A DNA stretch of 64,000 bases, taken from positions 248,001-312,000 of the forward strand of contig NZ_CAJYGQ010000005.1 in the NCBI RefSeq assembly GCF_913773635.1, read 5' to 3'. The notes beneath the pieces were generated by a model, which was not told where the DNA came from, made no database searches, and worked only from the letters and a program-made list of their open reading frames with translations. How positions within the stretch are numbered: position 1 is the stretch's first letter; the number at the start of each line of letters is the position of its first letter. Origin of the DNA: an uncultured Mucilaginibacter sp. (GTDB taxonomy: Bacteria > Bacteroidota > Bacteroidia > Sphingobacteriales > Sphingobacteriaceae). Below are positions 28,468 through 38,238 of the stretch, piece by piece. Both the position numbers and the translations under genes were made by a program.

Positions 28468-28725
28468 ATGACTTTAGAAATTCTTACTCCTGATAAAAAA
28501 GTATTTGAGGGCGAAGTTAGCTCAGTAACCGTTCCGGGTACTTTAGGGTCGTTTGAGATATTAAATAACCACGCACCAATCATTTCAACGCTTGAGGATG
28601 GTAAACTTATTGTTCGCGGCGGAAGCAAAGATGGTAAAGAAGGTGTTTACCGCATACAAGGCGGAGTGGTTGAAGTAAATAATAACAAAGTAATGGTACT
28701 TGCCGAAGGCATTACCCAGCGTTAA
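28468..28725 (+). CDS. atpC: F1F0 ATP synthase subunit epsilon
   Basis: The 85-residue protein contains only the N-terminal beta-sandwich domain (MTLEILTPDKKVFEGEVSSV, then LGSFEILNNHAP). The C-terminal two-helix hairpin, which inhibits ATP hydrolysis in other bacteria, is absent, as in other Bacteroidota. Epsilon links the gamma stalk to the c-ring. It ends just before a strong terminator. Confidence 0.95.
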   Translation: MTLEILTPDKKVFEGEVSSVTVPGTLGSFEILNNHAPIISTLEDGKLIVRGGSKDGKEGVYRIQGGVVEVNNNKVMVLAEGITQR

Positions 28726-28743
28726 TACTTACTTAAACATAAT

Positions 28744-28779
28744 AAAAGCCCCTGTTATTTTATAGCAGGGGCTTTTTTG
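28744..28779. terminator. Bidirectional terminator after atpC
   Basis: AGCCCCTG (28747-28754) pairs with CAGGGGCT (28766-28773), extended by A:T pairs and a run of six T on the plus strand and AAAA/TTTT on the other. It serves atpC and probably the convergent acyltransferase gene. Confidence 0.9.
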
Positions 28780-28797
28780 TATAATAAGGTTTGCATT

Positions 28798-29880
28798 TTA
28801 TGCGCGCATCCACTTTCTTTTCAGCCAGGCGCGCACAGGTTCGTCATATAGCTTAAGTGCTGCATATGCAACCGCCACAAATACAATAAACAACCCGCAG
28901 CCAACAGTTAGCATTTGAGCGGGTGTTGGCTTTTTTGCTTGTATCCAATACAAAAAGTAATAAATGCCGGGGTAGTGTATGATGTAAAGAGGGTAAGACA
29001 AATCGCCCGAAAACTTACACAGTTTAGCCCACTTTCCGCCAATGCTGCTTCCGGCACCAGCTGCAATAACCAAAGGAAAAATGAATATGATACATGCAGC
29101 CTCAAACAGCCCGTTATATTTAAAATAGGGTAGCATGAAAAGTACAATCAATACTACCGAGCACAGCAGGTAAGCGTTGCGTATTTTAATTAATAACCCC
29201 GATCTGAATAGCAGCAACCCTGCAAAGAAAGGGAATGCCATGCGTGTTAAACCCATCCAAAAGTTACCATAAGCCCAACCGCTGGCCACGCTACCCAGCA
29301 TGTTAGCCGCATATGCTAACCATAAGCCGCTAATAATGGCTACAATCCATAATGCCTTAATGCTTATCACCCGCCCAAACGCAACATATAGAATGTTTGC
29401 GATGTATTCCTGTAATAGTGACCATAGCGGCCCGTTCAGTGAATGAGTTTCATCCCATCCCCGCACATCAGGGGTGGGCAGTAATGTTAGTCCTATTAAT
29501 GTAATGCCCACCAGTTTCATAAAGTCAATATGGTATTTGGCATCTATATAGGGGTCGAGCCAAAAGCAAACGGCACCGAGTATTGTGCTGAAAATAACCA
29601 TAGGGTGCAGGCGAATAAGGCGCGCCTTAAAAAAGTCCCAGGGTTTCAATTTACCCCAGCGGTCATCATAAGCGTAACCAATAACAAAGCCCGACAACAT
29701 AAAAAAGAAGTCGACAGCAAGGTAGCCATGGTGAATAGGGTGAATGCTATAATCGATGTACAACGATTCGTACAAATGGAAGATAACTACCATAATGGCC
29801 GCTGTTCCGCGTAAGCCATCAAGTATAGGGTAATGTGGTTTCAAAGGCAATGTAATTGGTAACAGGTTGCAAAGTACCAA
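28798..29880 (-). CDS. Acyltransferase 3 family membrane protein
   Basis: The 360-residue protein has about ten transmembrane helices and the acyltransferase-3 opening LDGLRGTAAIMVVIFHLYES, where the His is the conserved putative catalytic residue. Family members O-acylate polysaccharides, lipids or other envelope molecules. The frame starts at TTG 29878-29880, but this overlaps a TACTTTG promoter-like sequence. A TTG ten codons in (29848-29850), giving LPLKPHYPILDGLRG, fits family N-termini better; no ATG is available before the first helix, so the start is uncertain. Confidence 0.88.
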   Translation of the reverse strand: MVLCNLLPITLPLKPHYPILDGLRGTAAIMVVIFHLYESLYIDYSIHPIHHGYLAVDFFFMLSGFVIGYAYDDRWGKLKPWDFFKARLIRLHPMVIFSTILGAVCFWLDPYIDAKYHIDFMKLVGITLIGLTLLPTPDVRGWDETHSLNGPLWSLLQEYIANILYVAFGRVISIKALWIVAIISGLWLAYAANMLGSVASGWAYGNFWMGLTRMAFPFFAGLLLFRSGLLIKIRNAYLLCSVVLIVLFMLPYFKYNGLFEAACIIFIFPLVIAAGAGSSIGGKWAKLCKFSGDLSYPLYIIHYPGIYYFLYWIQAKKPTPAQMLTVGCGLFIVFVAVAYAALKLYDEPVRAWLKRKWMRA

Positions 29881-30050
29881 AAATTATTAACGAGCTAATG
29901 TTGTTGGCGCTATAGAATGTAAGTGAAAGATTTACAGTGTTGTTATGGTAGTTTATGAAAGCGCAGTAAGGAATTTATAACTGTACAAATAAGCAATTGT
30001 TTGCGGTGGTGGGGATAAAGTTATCAAAAGTTGCTGTTGAAAACTTTTTA

Positions 30051-30093
30051 GTGGGAAAAAGTGGGAGGAAGTGGAAATTCTGTGTTACTTTTA
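30051..30093 (+). promoter_or_regulatory. MraZ operator boxes and dcw promoter
   Basis: Three direct repeats GTGGGA, GTGGGA and GTGGAA lie at 30051, 30061 and 30071, exactly 10 bp apart, so all face the same side of the helix. The -7-like TACTTTTA follows at 30086-30093. MraZ is known to bind phased TGGGN repeats upstream of its own gene, so this is very probably its autoregulatory operator, overlapping the -33 region and therefore repressive (inference). Confidence 0.88.
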
Positions 30094-30120
30094 CATCTGA
30101 AAATTAGGATAAGACCCTGC

Positions 30121-30585
30121 ATGTCTCATTTTTTAGGAGAATTTGATTGTAAACTGGATGCCAAAGGGCGGATGATGATCCCGGCGGGCCTCAAGAAACA
30201 GCTTCCAGAAGCTGATAAAGAGGGCCTTGTGATCAACCGTGGCTTTGAAAAGCACCTGGTAATCTATACTCGTAAGGAGTGGGATAAGATAGTTGATGAC
30301 CTGAGTAAGCTTAATCAGTACGAGAAAAAAACCCGTGAGTTTATCCGGTATTTCACCCGTGGAGCTACCGAATTATCCCTTGATGCATCGGGTAGGGTAC
30401 TATTGCCAAAGGCGCTCACTGAATACGCGGGTATAGGTACTGAAGTGGTGTTGTCTTGCCAGTTTAATAAAATTGAGGTTTGGGATCAAACTGCATATGA
30501 TGAGCAGATGGATAGCGCCCCTGAAAACTTTGCCAACCTGGCCGAGGAGGTGATGGGTGGTTTAGGAAGGAGGGGAGATGAGTAA
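30121..30585 (+). CDS. mraZ: Transcriptional regulator MraZ
   Basis: From ATG 30121 (MSHFLGEFDCKLDAKGRMMIP) the protein has 154 residues with two SpoVT/AbrB-like half-repeats; the DAKGRMMIP and DASGRVLLP motifs are about 70 residues apart. The longer frame from 30061 runs through the operator and promoter and cannot be translated from this promoter. MraZ forms a ring and represses the dcw operon. Its 3' end overlaps rsmH by eight bases. Confidence 0.96.
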   Translation: MSHFLGEFDCKLDAKGRMMIPAGLKKQLPEADKEGLVINRGFEKHLVIYTRKEWDKIVDDLSKLNQYEKKTREFIRYFTRGATELSLDASGRVLLPKALTEYAGIGTEVVLSCQFNKIEVWDQTAYDEQMDSAPENFANLAEEVMGGLGRRGDE

Positions 30586-31480
30586 TTATCATAACCCGGT
30601 AATGCTGCAGGAGTGCATCGAGGCTTTGAATATTAAGCCAAACGGAACTTACGTTGATGTAACCTTTGGCGGTGGCGGTCACTCGCGTGAAATAATGAAG
30701 CACTTGGGTGAAAACGGAAAGTTAATAGCTTTTGACCAGGATGCTGATGCACAGCGTAATAAAATTGATGACAAGCGCTTTGTGTTTGTTGATCAGAATT
30801 TCAGGTATCTCAAAAACTTTTGCCGCCTGCATGGTGCAACAAAGGTTGATGGTATACTGGCCGATTTGGGTGTATCGTCGCATCAGTTTGATGAGGCAGA
30901 GCGTGGATTTTCAATAAGGTTTGATGCCGAGCTGGATATGCGCATGAATCAGCAATCGGAGCTTACCGCCAAGCAGGTGGTAAATACGTATAGCGAGGCT
31001 GAATTACACCGCATTTTTGGTATTTACGGTGAAATTCAGAATGCAAAATCGCTGGCAAAAACTATTGTAACAGGTAGGCTTAATGGTCAGCTGAGTACAG
31101 TGGCCGATTTAAAAAATACAATTACGGGATTAATTCCCCGTGGCAAAGAACATAAGTACCTGGCGCAGGTGTTTCAGGCGTTGCGCATTGAGGTAAACCA
31201 GGAGCTGGAGGTATTGAAAGATTTCCTGCAGCAATCAGCCGATGTGCTGGCAACAGGGGGCAGGTTGGTAGTTATGTCTTACCATTCGCTGGAAGACAGG
31301 CTGGTTAAAAACTTCATTGCTAAAGGCAAATTCAGTGGCGAGGTAGAAAAAGATTTTTACGGTAATGACCAAAAACCGCTGGAGGCTGTAAGCCGCGGCG
31401 CAATAACCGCTACCGAAGAAGAAATAAAGGAGAATAACAGGGCGCGTAGTGCCAAATTAAGAATAGCTGTAAAAAAATGA
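30578..31480 (+). CDS. rsmH: 16S rRNA (cytosine(1402)-N4)-methyltransferase
   Basis: The 300-residue protein starts MSNYHNPVMLQECIEAL, with the SAM-binding VDVTFGGGGHSREI and later the family motifs ADLGVSSHQFD and FQALRIEVNQEL. RsmH methylates C1402 of 16S rRNA. It overlaps mraZ by eight bases and ftsL by four, indicating translational coupling through the head of the dcw operon. Confidence 0.97.
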   Translation: MSNYHNPVMLQECIEALNIKPNGTYVDVTFGGGGHSREIMKHLGENGKLIAFDQDADAQRNKIDDKRFVFVDQNFRYLKNFCRLHGATKVDGILADLGVSSHQFDEAERGFSIRFDAELDMRMNQQSELTAKQVVNTYSEAELHRIFGIYGEIQNAKSLAKTIVTGRLNGQLSTVADLKNTITGLIPRGKEHKYLAQVFQALRIEVNQELEVLKDFLQQSADVLATGGRLVVMSYHSLEDRLVKNFIAKGKFSGEVEKDFYGNDQKPLEAVSRGAITATEEEIKENNRARSAKLRIAVKK

Positions 31481-31884
31481 GCAACCGTTTACGTACAGAA
31501 ATTCAGGAAGAAGAAGCTGAGAAGGAGATTGTGGTAAAGGAGATACCGGCTAAAGAAAACCCGGAAAACTTTTTTACTAACCTTATCAGTAAAGGAGTAA
31601 TATCTACCGAGGATGTTACCCGTGCTTTGCCATTTGTTTTCTTTTTGGCATTGCTGGGTATGGTGTACATAGGTAACAGGCAATTTGCCGAAAATAATAT
31701 ACGTGACATTGATAAACTAAGTAAAGAAGTAAAGGAATTAAGCTGGGATTATAAAACTACCAAAGCCGAGATGGCTTACCACAGCACGCTTACAGAAGTG
31801 GCCAAGCGTGTGGATACCCTGGGTATAAGTGAAGCTGTTGAGCCACCACAAAAGTTAACCGATAATACGGAGGTTGAAAAATGA
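31477..31884 (+). CDS. ftsL: FtsL-like cell division protein
   Basis: The 135-residue protein has a charged cytoplasmic N-terminus of about 48 residues, one transmembrane helix (ALPFVFFLALLGMVYIG) and a periplasmic coiled coil (DIDKLSKEVKELSWDY). This is the Bacteroidota FtsL form, recognised by position between rsmH and ftsI and by topology rather than by strong identity. FtsL with FtsB recruits and activates FtsW/FtsI. It overlaps both neighbours by four bases (ATGA). Confidence 0.88.
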   Translation: MSNRLRTEIQEEEAEKEIVVKEIPAKENPENFFTNLISKGVISTEDVTRALPFVFFLALLGMVYIGNRQFAENNIRDIDKLSKEVKELSWDYKTTKAEMAYHSTLTEVAKRVDTLGISEAVEPPQKLTDNTEVEK

Positions 31885-33974
31885 ATATCAGGACTAACAT
31901 ATTGTTGCGTGTGTACCTGGCCTTTGGGCTAATAGTGGTACTGGCGTTTGCTGTGTTTTTTAAGCTGTGTCATTTACAATTTGCGCAGGGTAAAAAGTGG
32001 CGCAACATGGCCGATAGTCTTTCTGTAAAGTACGTTAACGTTGATGCTGCAAGGGGTAACATTTTTGCCGTTGACGGTAGCTTGCTTGCAACCTCAGTGC
32101 CTGAGTATGAGCTGCATATGGATATGCTTGCCGGGGGCATTGAAGATGATAAGGTGTTTTATGATAAGGTAGATTCACTGGCTTATAAAATGTCGGCCTT
32201 CTTTGGCGATAAATCAGCCGGTGATTACTCACGCGCTTTGCGTGAGGCACGCCGCGAAAAGCGCCGTTACCAGTTGGTTCGCAGGCGCGTATCTTACCAG
32301 GATCTGAAGAAAATACGCAAGTTCCCCATTTTTAACATGGGCCGTTATAAAGGTGGTTTAATTGTGGTGCAGCAAAATAAGCGTATTCTTCCTTATCGCT
32401 CGCTTGCGGCACGTACCATTGGTTATAAAAACGAAAACATCAAAAACCCTGTAGGTTTAGAGGGTGCATATGCTGATTATATTGAAGGCGAAAGTGGTAA
32501 GCGTTTAATGCAGCGTATTGCAGGCAGTGTTTGGATGCCGGTTAACCCCGATAATGAGATTGCCCCAAAAGAAGGTGCAGATATTATATCAACCATTGAC
32601 GTAAATTTTCAAGACGTTACGCAAAACGCGTTGCTTAAGCAGCTCATTAAAAGTAATGCCGACCACGGCGCCGCCATATTAATGGAGGTATCAACCGGTG
32701 AAATACGCGCTGTAGCAAATTATAGCAAGGTTGCCGACGGCGAATACAAAGAGAAATTCAATTATGCTATTGCCGGTAACCAGGATCCCGGCTCTACATT
32801 TAAAATAGCATCTTATATGGCGCTGCTTGAAGATAAGTATGTTGATACCAACACCCTTGTAGGTACGGGCACATATCCTATTCGTGGCCACATCATTAAA
32901 GATTCGCATGGAAGCATTGGAGTGGTGACCGTAAAAAAGGCGTTTGAAGAGTCATCAAACGCCGCGGTTGCCTATTTAGTTGATAAGTATTATAAGCAAA
33001 ACCAATCGAAGTTTACCGACCATCTTTACGATTGGAAGTTGAATGAAAAGCTGGGTTTGCAAATACCGGGCGAAGCTCAGCCGGTGGTAAAAAATCCTAA
33101 AAGCAAAAGCTGGAACAAGAATATGTCGTTGCCTCAAATGGCCTACGGCTATGAGATGAATTTGACGCCGCTTAAAATGTTGTCGTTTTACAATGCCATA
33201 GCCAATAACGGCAAGTATGTAGCGCCAATTTTTGTGCGCGAAATTCGCAGACTGGGTAACCCCATCGAGCAGTTTTCGGCTCGTGTTGTTAACGATAAAA
33301 TATGCTCCGAAAAAACCCTGAAGAAAATGCAGGAAATGATGGAAGGAGTAATTACCGAAGGTACGGGTAAAGGCATCATTTATAACCCATTGTACAGAGT
33401 TGCCGGTAAATCAGGTACTGCACAAGTGGCCGATGCAAACAAAGGTTATAAAGCCCGCCGTCAATACCAGGCCTCATTTGCAGGTTATTTTCCGGCCGAT
33501 AAGCCCAAATACTCGCTCATAGTGGTTATCAATGATCCTAAGAACGGCTATTACGGTGCAGCGGTTGCTGGTCCGGTTTTCAGGGAAATTGCTGATAAAG
33601 TATACTCGAGCGATTTACAGATGGACCAGGCTCCTGTAACCCGCTTAGTTGGCAACACGCAGCTACCTGAGGTTAAGCACGGAAACATTAAAGCCCTGCA
33701 GCAGGTGTATGGCAAACTAGGAGTTAAACCGCTATATGCATCAAACGCATCGCGTTCGGTTGATACCAGTAATGGTTTGGCTCCGCAGGAAGTAAAATAC
33801 AAACGTGGCACTGTACCCGCCGTAACAGGAATGGGTTTGAGTGATGCGCTTTATGCATTAGGTAATGCAGGATATAAAACAACTGTAAGAGGATGCGGAG
33901 TAGTAGCGCGCCAGTCGGTAACGGGTGGCAGTATTATTCCTAAAGGATCACGCGTAACCATTGAACTGCAATGA
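31881..33974 (+). CDS. ftsI: Division-specific penicillin-binding protein (transpeptidase) with PASTA domain
   Basis: The 697-residue class B PBP has an N-terminal anchor (about 10-30), a dimerisation domain, and a transpeptidase domain with the three active-site motifs STFK (305-308), SSN (358-360) and KSGT (510-513). One PASTA domain (VPAVTGMGLSDALYALGNAGY, within about 640-697) ends the protein, as in Gram-positive SpoVD/PBP2x and other Bacteroidota FtsI. It crosslinks septal peptidoglycan. It overlaps ftsL and murE by four bases each. Confidence 0.96.
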   Translation: MNIRTNILLRVYLAFGLIVVLAFAVFFKLCHLQFAQGKKWRNMADSLSVKYVNVDAARGNIFAVDGSLLATSVPEYELHMDMLAGGIEDDKVFYDKVDSLAYKMSAFFGDKSAGDYSRALREARREKRRYQLVRRRVSYQDLKKIRKFPIFNMGRYKGGLIVVQQNKRILPYRSLAARTIGYKNENIKNPVGLEGAYADYIEGESGKRLMQRIAGSVWMPVNPDNEIAPKEGADIISTIDVNFQDVTQNALLKQLIKSNADHGAAILMEVSTGEIRAVANYSKVADGEYKEKFNYAIAGNQDPGSTFKIASYMALLEDKYVDTNTLVGTGTYPIRGHIIKDSHGSIGVVTVKKAFEESSNAAVAYLVDKYYKQNQSKFTDHLYDWKLNEKLGLQIPGEAQPVVKNPKSKSWNKNMSLPQMAYGYEMNLTPLKMLSFYNAIANNGKYVAPIFVREIRRLGNPIEQFSARVVNDKICSEKTLKKMQEMMEGVITEGTGKGIIYNPLYRVAGKSGTAQVADANKGYKARRQYQASFAGYFPADKPKYSLIVVINDPKNGYYGAAVAGPVFREIADKVYSSDLQMDQAPVTRLVGNTQLPEVKHGNIKALQQVYGKLGVKPLYASNASRSVDTSNGLAPQEVKYKRGTVPAVTGMGLSDALYALGNAGYKTTVRGCGVVARQSVTGGSIIPKGSRVTIELQ

Positions 33975-35428
33975 GATATTTAAGCGAAATAATTGAAGGC
34001 TTAGCCTTTACCGAATTGCAGGGCAGCGCCGATGTTGAGATTACTGCGGTAGTGTTCGACTCGCGTAAGGTTGTACCCGGTGCATTGTTTGTTGCAGTGC
34101 GCGGTACCCATGTTGATGGTCATGATTATATAGAGCAAGCCATTAAAGATGGTGCCGTAGCCATAGTTTGTGAAGATTTGCCGGGTCATACCGCCGAAGC
34201 TGCAGACTTTTTAATGGTACAAAACTCTGCCGAAGCGTTGGGTTTACTGGCGTCTAACTTTTACGGCAATCCATCCAAAAAAATAAAACTTGTTGGAGTT
34301 ACCGGTACAAACGGGAAAACTACTACGGCAACTTTGCTATACCAGTTGTTTCGTGATTTAGGTTACAAATGTGGTTTGCTTTCAACGGTAGAGAATCAGA
34401 TAAATGGTAAGGTAATACCTTCTACTCATACCACGCCCGATCCGGTTGCGCTTAATGCCTTACTTGATGATATGGTGGCGCAAAGCTGTGATTACTGCTT
34501 TATGGAAGTAAGCTCACATGCTGTTGCACAACACCGCATTGATGGGTTGACTTTTGCCGGCGGCATATTTTCAAACCTTACGCATGATCATCTAGATTAC
34601 CATAAAACCTTTGATAGCTATTTAAAGGCCAAAAAAGGGTTTTTTGATGCCTTGCCTAAAGGTGCATTTGCTTTAACCAACGTTGATGACCGCAATGGTA
34701 ACGTAATGCTGCAAAATACCAAAGCCTCTAAAAAAACATATGGCCTTAAAAACATGGCCGATTTTAAGGTAAAGGTTCTGGAGAATCAGTTTGGCGGCCT
34801 TTTGTTGAATGTTGACGGAGACGAAGTGTGGTTTAAAATGGTAGGCAGCTTTAATGCTTACAATTTATTGGCAGTGTATGCAGCGGCTATATTGCTAGGT
34901 CAGGAAAAAAGTGCCGTATTAACCAGCTTAAGCAAATTATCAGGAGCGGAAGGTCGGTTTGATTATTCAATAGCACCTAACAAGGTTATTGGTATTGTTG
35001 ATTATGCCCATACGCCTGATGCCGTGCAAAATGTTTTGAGCACCGTGCACGACATACGCAAAGGAACCGAAAAGGTGATAACTGTTATAGGCTGCGGAGG
35101 CGACAGAGATAAAACAAAGCGCCCCGTAATGGCAAAAACAGCCTGCGACTGGAGCGACAAAGTAATACTTACCTCTGACAACCCACGCACAGAAGATCCT
35201 GCCCAAATTATTAAAGATATGGAGGCCGGAGTTGACCCAGGCAATCAGCGCAAAACAATAAGTATAGCTGACCGCCGGGAAGCCATTAAAACAGCGGTAC
35301 ATCTGGCTCAACCCGGAGATATTATAGTGTTAGCCGGAAAGGGACATGAAAAGTACCAGGAAATAAACGGTGTAAAAAACCACTTCGATGATAAAGAAGA
35401 ACTTCTAAACGCATTTTCAAAACTATAA
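33971..35428 (+). CDS. murE: UDP-MurNAc-L-Ala-D-Glu:meso-DAP ligase
   Basis: The 485-residue Mur ligase has the ATP loop TGTNGKTTT at 111-119 and the DNPR motif at residues 403-406. DNPR is the known determinant for meso-diaminopimelate as the third amino acid, so this organism should have DAP-type peptidoglycan, consistent with dapA at 49151. It overlaps ftsI by four bases. Confidence 0.97.
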   Translation: MRYLSEIIEGLAFTELQGSADVEITAVVFDSRKVVPGALFVAVRGTHVDGHDYIEQAIKDGAVAIVCEDLPGHTAEAADFLMVQNSAEALGLLASNFYGNPSKKIKLVGVTGTNGKTTTATLLYQLFRDLGYKCGLLSTVENQINGKVIPSTHTTPDPVALNALLDDMVAQSCDYCFMEVSSHAVAQHRIDGLTFAGGIFSNLTHDHLDYHKTFDSYLKAKKGFFDALPKGAFALTNVDDRNGNVMLQNTKASKKTYGLKNMADFKVKVLENQFGGLLLNVDGDEVWFKMVGSFNAYNLLAVYAAAILLGQEKSAVLTSLSKLSGAEGRFDYSIAPNKVIGIVDYAHTPDAVQNVLSTVHDIRKGTEKVITVIGCGGDRDKTKRPVMAKTACDWSDKVILTSDNPRTEDPAQIIKDMEAGVDPGNQRKTISIADRREAIKTAVHLAQPGDIIVLAGKGHEKYQEINGVKNHFDDKEELLNAFSKL

Positions 35429-35485
35429 CAGCAATTATTAATAAAGAGAACCAGTAACCTAAATAACTCAATAAAAAACCAGCCG

Positions 35486-36727
35486 ATGCTCTATTACTTA
35501 TTTACTTATCTGGATCGTAACTACAATATTCCTGGCGCGGGTGTATTTCAATATCTTACGTTTCGTATGGCCATGGCTGTTATTGTGTCGTTGCTGGTTA
35601 CTACCGTTTGGGGGCGCAGGCTAATTGATTATTTACGCTTTAAACAAGTTGGTGAAACCGTACGCAACCTGGGCTTGGAAGGCCAGATGCAAAAAGCAGG
35701 TACGCCAACCATGGGCGGTATCATTATTTTGCTGGGTATACTCGTACCAACCTTATTATTTGCCCGGTTAGATAATGTGTACGTAATACTGATGCTGGTT
35801 ACTACAGTTTGGTTGGGCGCTATTGGCTTTTTGGATGATTACATTAAAGTATTTAAAAAGAACAAAGAAGGTTTAGCCGGTAAATTTAAAATTGTTGGCC
35901 AGGTTGGTTTATCAATCATCATTGGCTGGACAATGTGGTCAAACACAGGTATAAAAATGCGTCAGGAAGTTAAGCTTCCCGTTAAGTATGATGCACCGGT
36001 AAGCTATCACCTTAAAAACGGATTGCCTGTTTACACGCAGGATATAAAGTCTACTAAAACCACTATGCCGTTTTATAAAAACAATGAGTTTGATTACGGC
36101 AAGGTATTAAAGTTTATGGGTGGCGATTATGAACGCTGGACACTGTTGGTGTTCATGTTCTTCGTTATCATGATCATAACCTTTATATCAAACGGTGCTA
36201 ATATAACCGATGGTATTGATGGCCTGGCCACCGGTACCTCTGCAATTATAGGTGTTACACTGGCAGTATTGGCTTACGTATCGGGTAACGTTGTAATTGC
36301 CGATTACCTGAGCATTATGTACCTGCCTAATTCAGGCGAACTGGTAATTTTTGCCGGAGCGTTTGTAGGTGCCTGTGTTGGCTTTTTATGGTACAACTCA
36401 TTTCCTGCTCAGGTTTTTATGGGCGATACCGGCAGTTTGGCCATAGGAGGTATTATAGCCGTGTTTGCCATATTGATACGAAAGGAGTTAATGCTGCCTT
36501 TGTTATGTGGCGTTTTTGTAATTGAAAATGCATCTGTGCTGATGCAGGTGGGCTGGTTTAAGTTTACCAAGAAGCGCTTTGGCGAGGGGCGTCGTATTTT
36601 TTTAATGGCTCCGCTGCATCATCATTATCAAAAGCGTGGCTTTCATGAGGCAAAAATTGTAACCCGTTTTTGGATCATCGGAATTATGCTGGCCATTATA
36701 ACGGTAATAACGCTAAAGTTAAGATAG
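35486..36727 (+). CDS. mraY: Phospho-MurNAc-pentapeptide transferase
   Basis: The 413-residue polytopic enzyme carries the family motifs [14 protein letters not shown] (catalytic Asp pair), [10 protein letters not shown] and [10 protein letters not shown], then HHHYQKRG near the end. It is about 50 residues longer than E. coli MraY because of a loop at about 160-215 ([14 protein letters not shown] onwards), usual in Bacteroidota. It makes lipid I from UDP-MurNAc-pentapeptide and undecaprenyl phosphate. Confidence 0.97.
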   Translation: MLYYLFTYLDRNYNIPGAGVFQYLTFRMAMAVIVSLLVTTVWGRRLIDYLRFKQVGETVRNLGLEGQMQKAGTPTMGGIIILLGILVPTLLFARLDNVYVILMLVTTVWLGAIGFLDDYIKVFKKNKEGLAGKFKIVGQVGLSIIIGWTMWSNTGIKMRQEVKLPVKYDAPVSYHLKNGLPVYTQDIKSTKTTMPFYKNNEFDYGKVLKFMGGDYERWTLLVFMFFVIMIITFISNGANITDGIDGLATGTSAIIGVTLAVLAYVSGNVVIADYLSIMYLPNSGELVIFAGAFVGACVGFLWYNSFPAQVFMGDTGSLAIGGIIAVFAILIRKELMLPLLCGVFVIENASVLMQVGWFKFTKKRFGEGRRIFLMAPLHHHYQKRGFHEAKIVTRFWIIGIMLAIITVITLKLR

Positions 36728-36788
36728 AACCAAAAGGTAAGAACAAGAGCCAAGACAAAAAGACGATAGCAAGAAGATTAAAAGATAA

Positions 36789-38180
36789 ATGAACGAAACT
36801 AATAACATATCAAACCAAACTGCTCCCTCTTTGGAGATGGCTGGAGAGAGGCTTGTTATTCTCGGTGCCGGCGAAAGCGGTGTTGGGGCAGCCTACCTCG
36901 CCAGGCAGCAGGGGTATGATGTGTTTGTTTCAGATTTCGGCGCTATTGCGGATAAATATAAGGCTCAGCTTGAAGAGTGGAACATTCGCTTTGAGGAAAA
37001 GCAACATACCGAAAGTGAAATTTTATCGGCAGTTGAAGTTATAAAAAGCCCTGGAATACCAGAAAAAGCAGCTATTGTAAAAGCATTGCGTACCAAAGGA
37101 ACTCCCGTAATATCAGAGATTGAATTTGCCGGCAGGTACACCAAAGCAAACATCATTGGTATTACAGGTTCAAATGGTAAAACTACCACTAGCAGTCTTA
37201 CCTATCATATACTTAAAAACGCTGGTTTAAATGTAGGGTTGGCGGGCAATATAGGTAAGAGTTTTGCTTACCAGGTAGCTACCGAAAGCTATGATCATTA
37301 TGTATTGGAGTTGAGCAGCTTTATGCTTGATGACATGTATAAGTTCAGGGTAAACATTGCCGTCTTATTGAATATTACGCCCGATCATCTTGACCGCTAT
37401 GATTATAAGCTGCAAAATTATGCTGACAGTAAGTTTCGCATAACGCAAAATCAAACTGCGGCCGATTATTTTATTTATTGTGCCGATGATGCTGAAACCC
37501 TTAAAGGGATGGAGCAACGCACTTTTGATGCACAACTATTACCATTTAGTATACAAAAAACATTGCCTTTAGGTGCATACCTCAATGGCGAAGAACTAAC
37601 CATAAATACACCAAATAATCATTTCGAAATGACTATCACCAAACTTGCTTTACAAGGTAAACACAACATCTACAATTCAATGGCGTCCGGAATTGTGTCG
37701 AAGGTATTAGAATTGCGGAACGGGGATATCCGTGAAAGCATGGGCAACTTCAGAAACGTACCTCACCGTTTAGAGCACGTGGCTGATATTGCCGGTATCA
37801 GGTTCATTAACGATTCAAAGGCAACTAATGTTAACTCAACATGGTATGCACTTGAAGGTATGCCTAACGAAAAGGTAGTACTTATACTGGGTGGCGTTGA
37901 CAAAGGAAATGATTATAACGAATTAACATCTCTTATAAAAAGTAAAGTAAAAGCTATCGTATGCATGGGTACTGAAAACGCTCGCATTCATGAAGCTTTC
38001 AGCGATGATGTAAAAACAATAGTCAATACAGCATCGGCTAAAGAGGCAGTTGCTGCAGCTTATAATTTGGCTACAAAAGGTGATACTGTTTTACTATCTC
38101 CGGCTTGTGCAAGCTTCGACCTTTTCAAAAACTATGAAGATCGCGGCGATCAGTTTAAGCAGGCAGTAATGGAACTGTAA
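36789..38180 (+). CDS. murD: UDP-MurNAc-L-alanine:D-glutamate ligase
   Basis: The 463-residue protein has the N-terminal VILGAGESGVGAA motif and the ATP loop ITGSNGKTTT at about 125-134. The first 16-20 residues are polar and lack a family counterpart; ATG 36837 (MAGERLVILGAG) is an alternative start that would give 447 residues. It adds D-Glu to UDP-MurNAc-L-Ala. The 60-nt spacer from mraY is purine-rich. Confidence 0.95.
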   Translation: MNETNNISNQTAPSLEMAGERLVILGAGESGVGAAYLARQQGYDVFVSDFGAIADKYKAQLEEWNIRFEEKQHTESEILSAVEVIKSPGIPEKAAIVKALRTKGTPVISEIEFAGRYTKANIIGITGSNGKTTTSSLTYHILKNAGLNVGLAGNIGKSFAYQVATESYDHYVLELSSFMLDDMYKFRVNIAVLLNITPDHLDRYDYKLQNYADSKFRITQNQTAADYFIYCADDAETLKGMEQRTFDAQLLPFSIQKTLPLGAYLNGEELTINTPNNHFEMTITKLALQGKHNIYNSMASGIVSKVLELRNGDIRESMGNFRNVPHRLEHVADIAGIRFINDSKATNVNSTWYALEGMPNEKVVLILGGVDKGNDYNELTSLIKSKVKAIVCMGTENARIHEAFSDDVKTIVNTASAKEAVAAAYNLATKGDTVLLSPACASFDLFKNYEDRGDQFKQAVMEL

Positions 38181-38238
38181 TTGGAGTTTGCTGAATTTGA
38201 TTCAGGAAGTAGTTAGTGATATTGTAAAATTAAAGGTA

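Noticed and set aside
30061-30120. N-terminal extension of mraZ
   Set aside because: It is the operator and promoter region (MraZ boxes, TACTTTTA).
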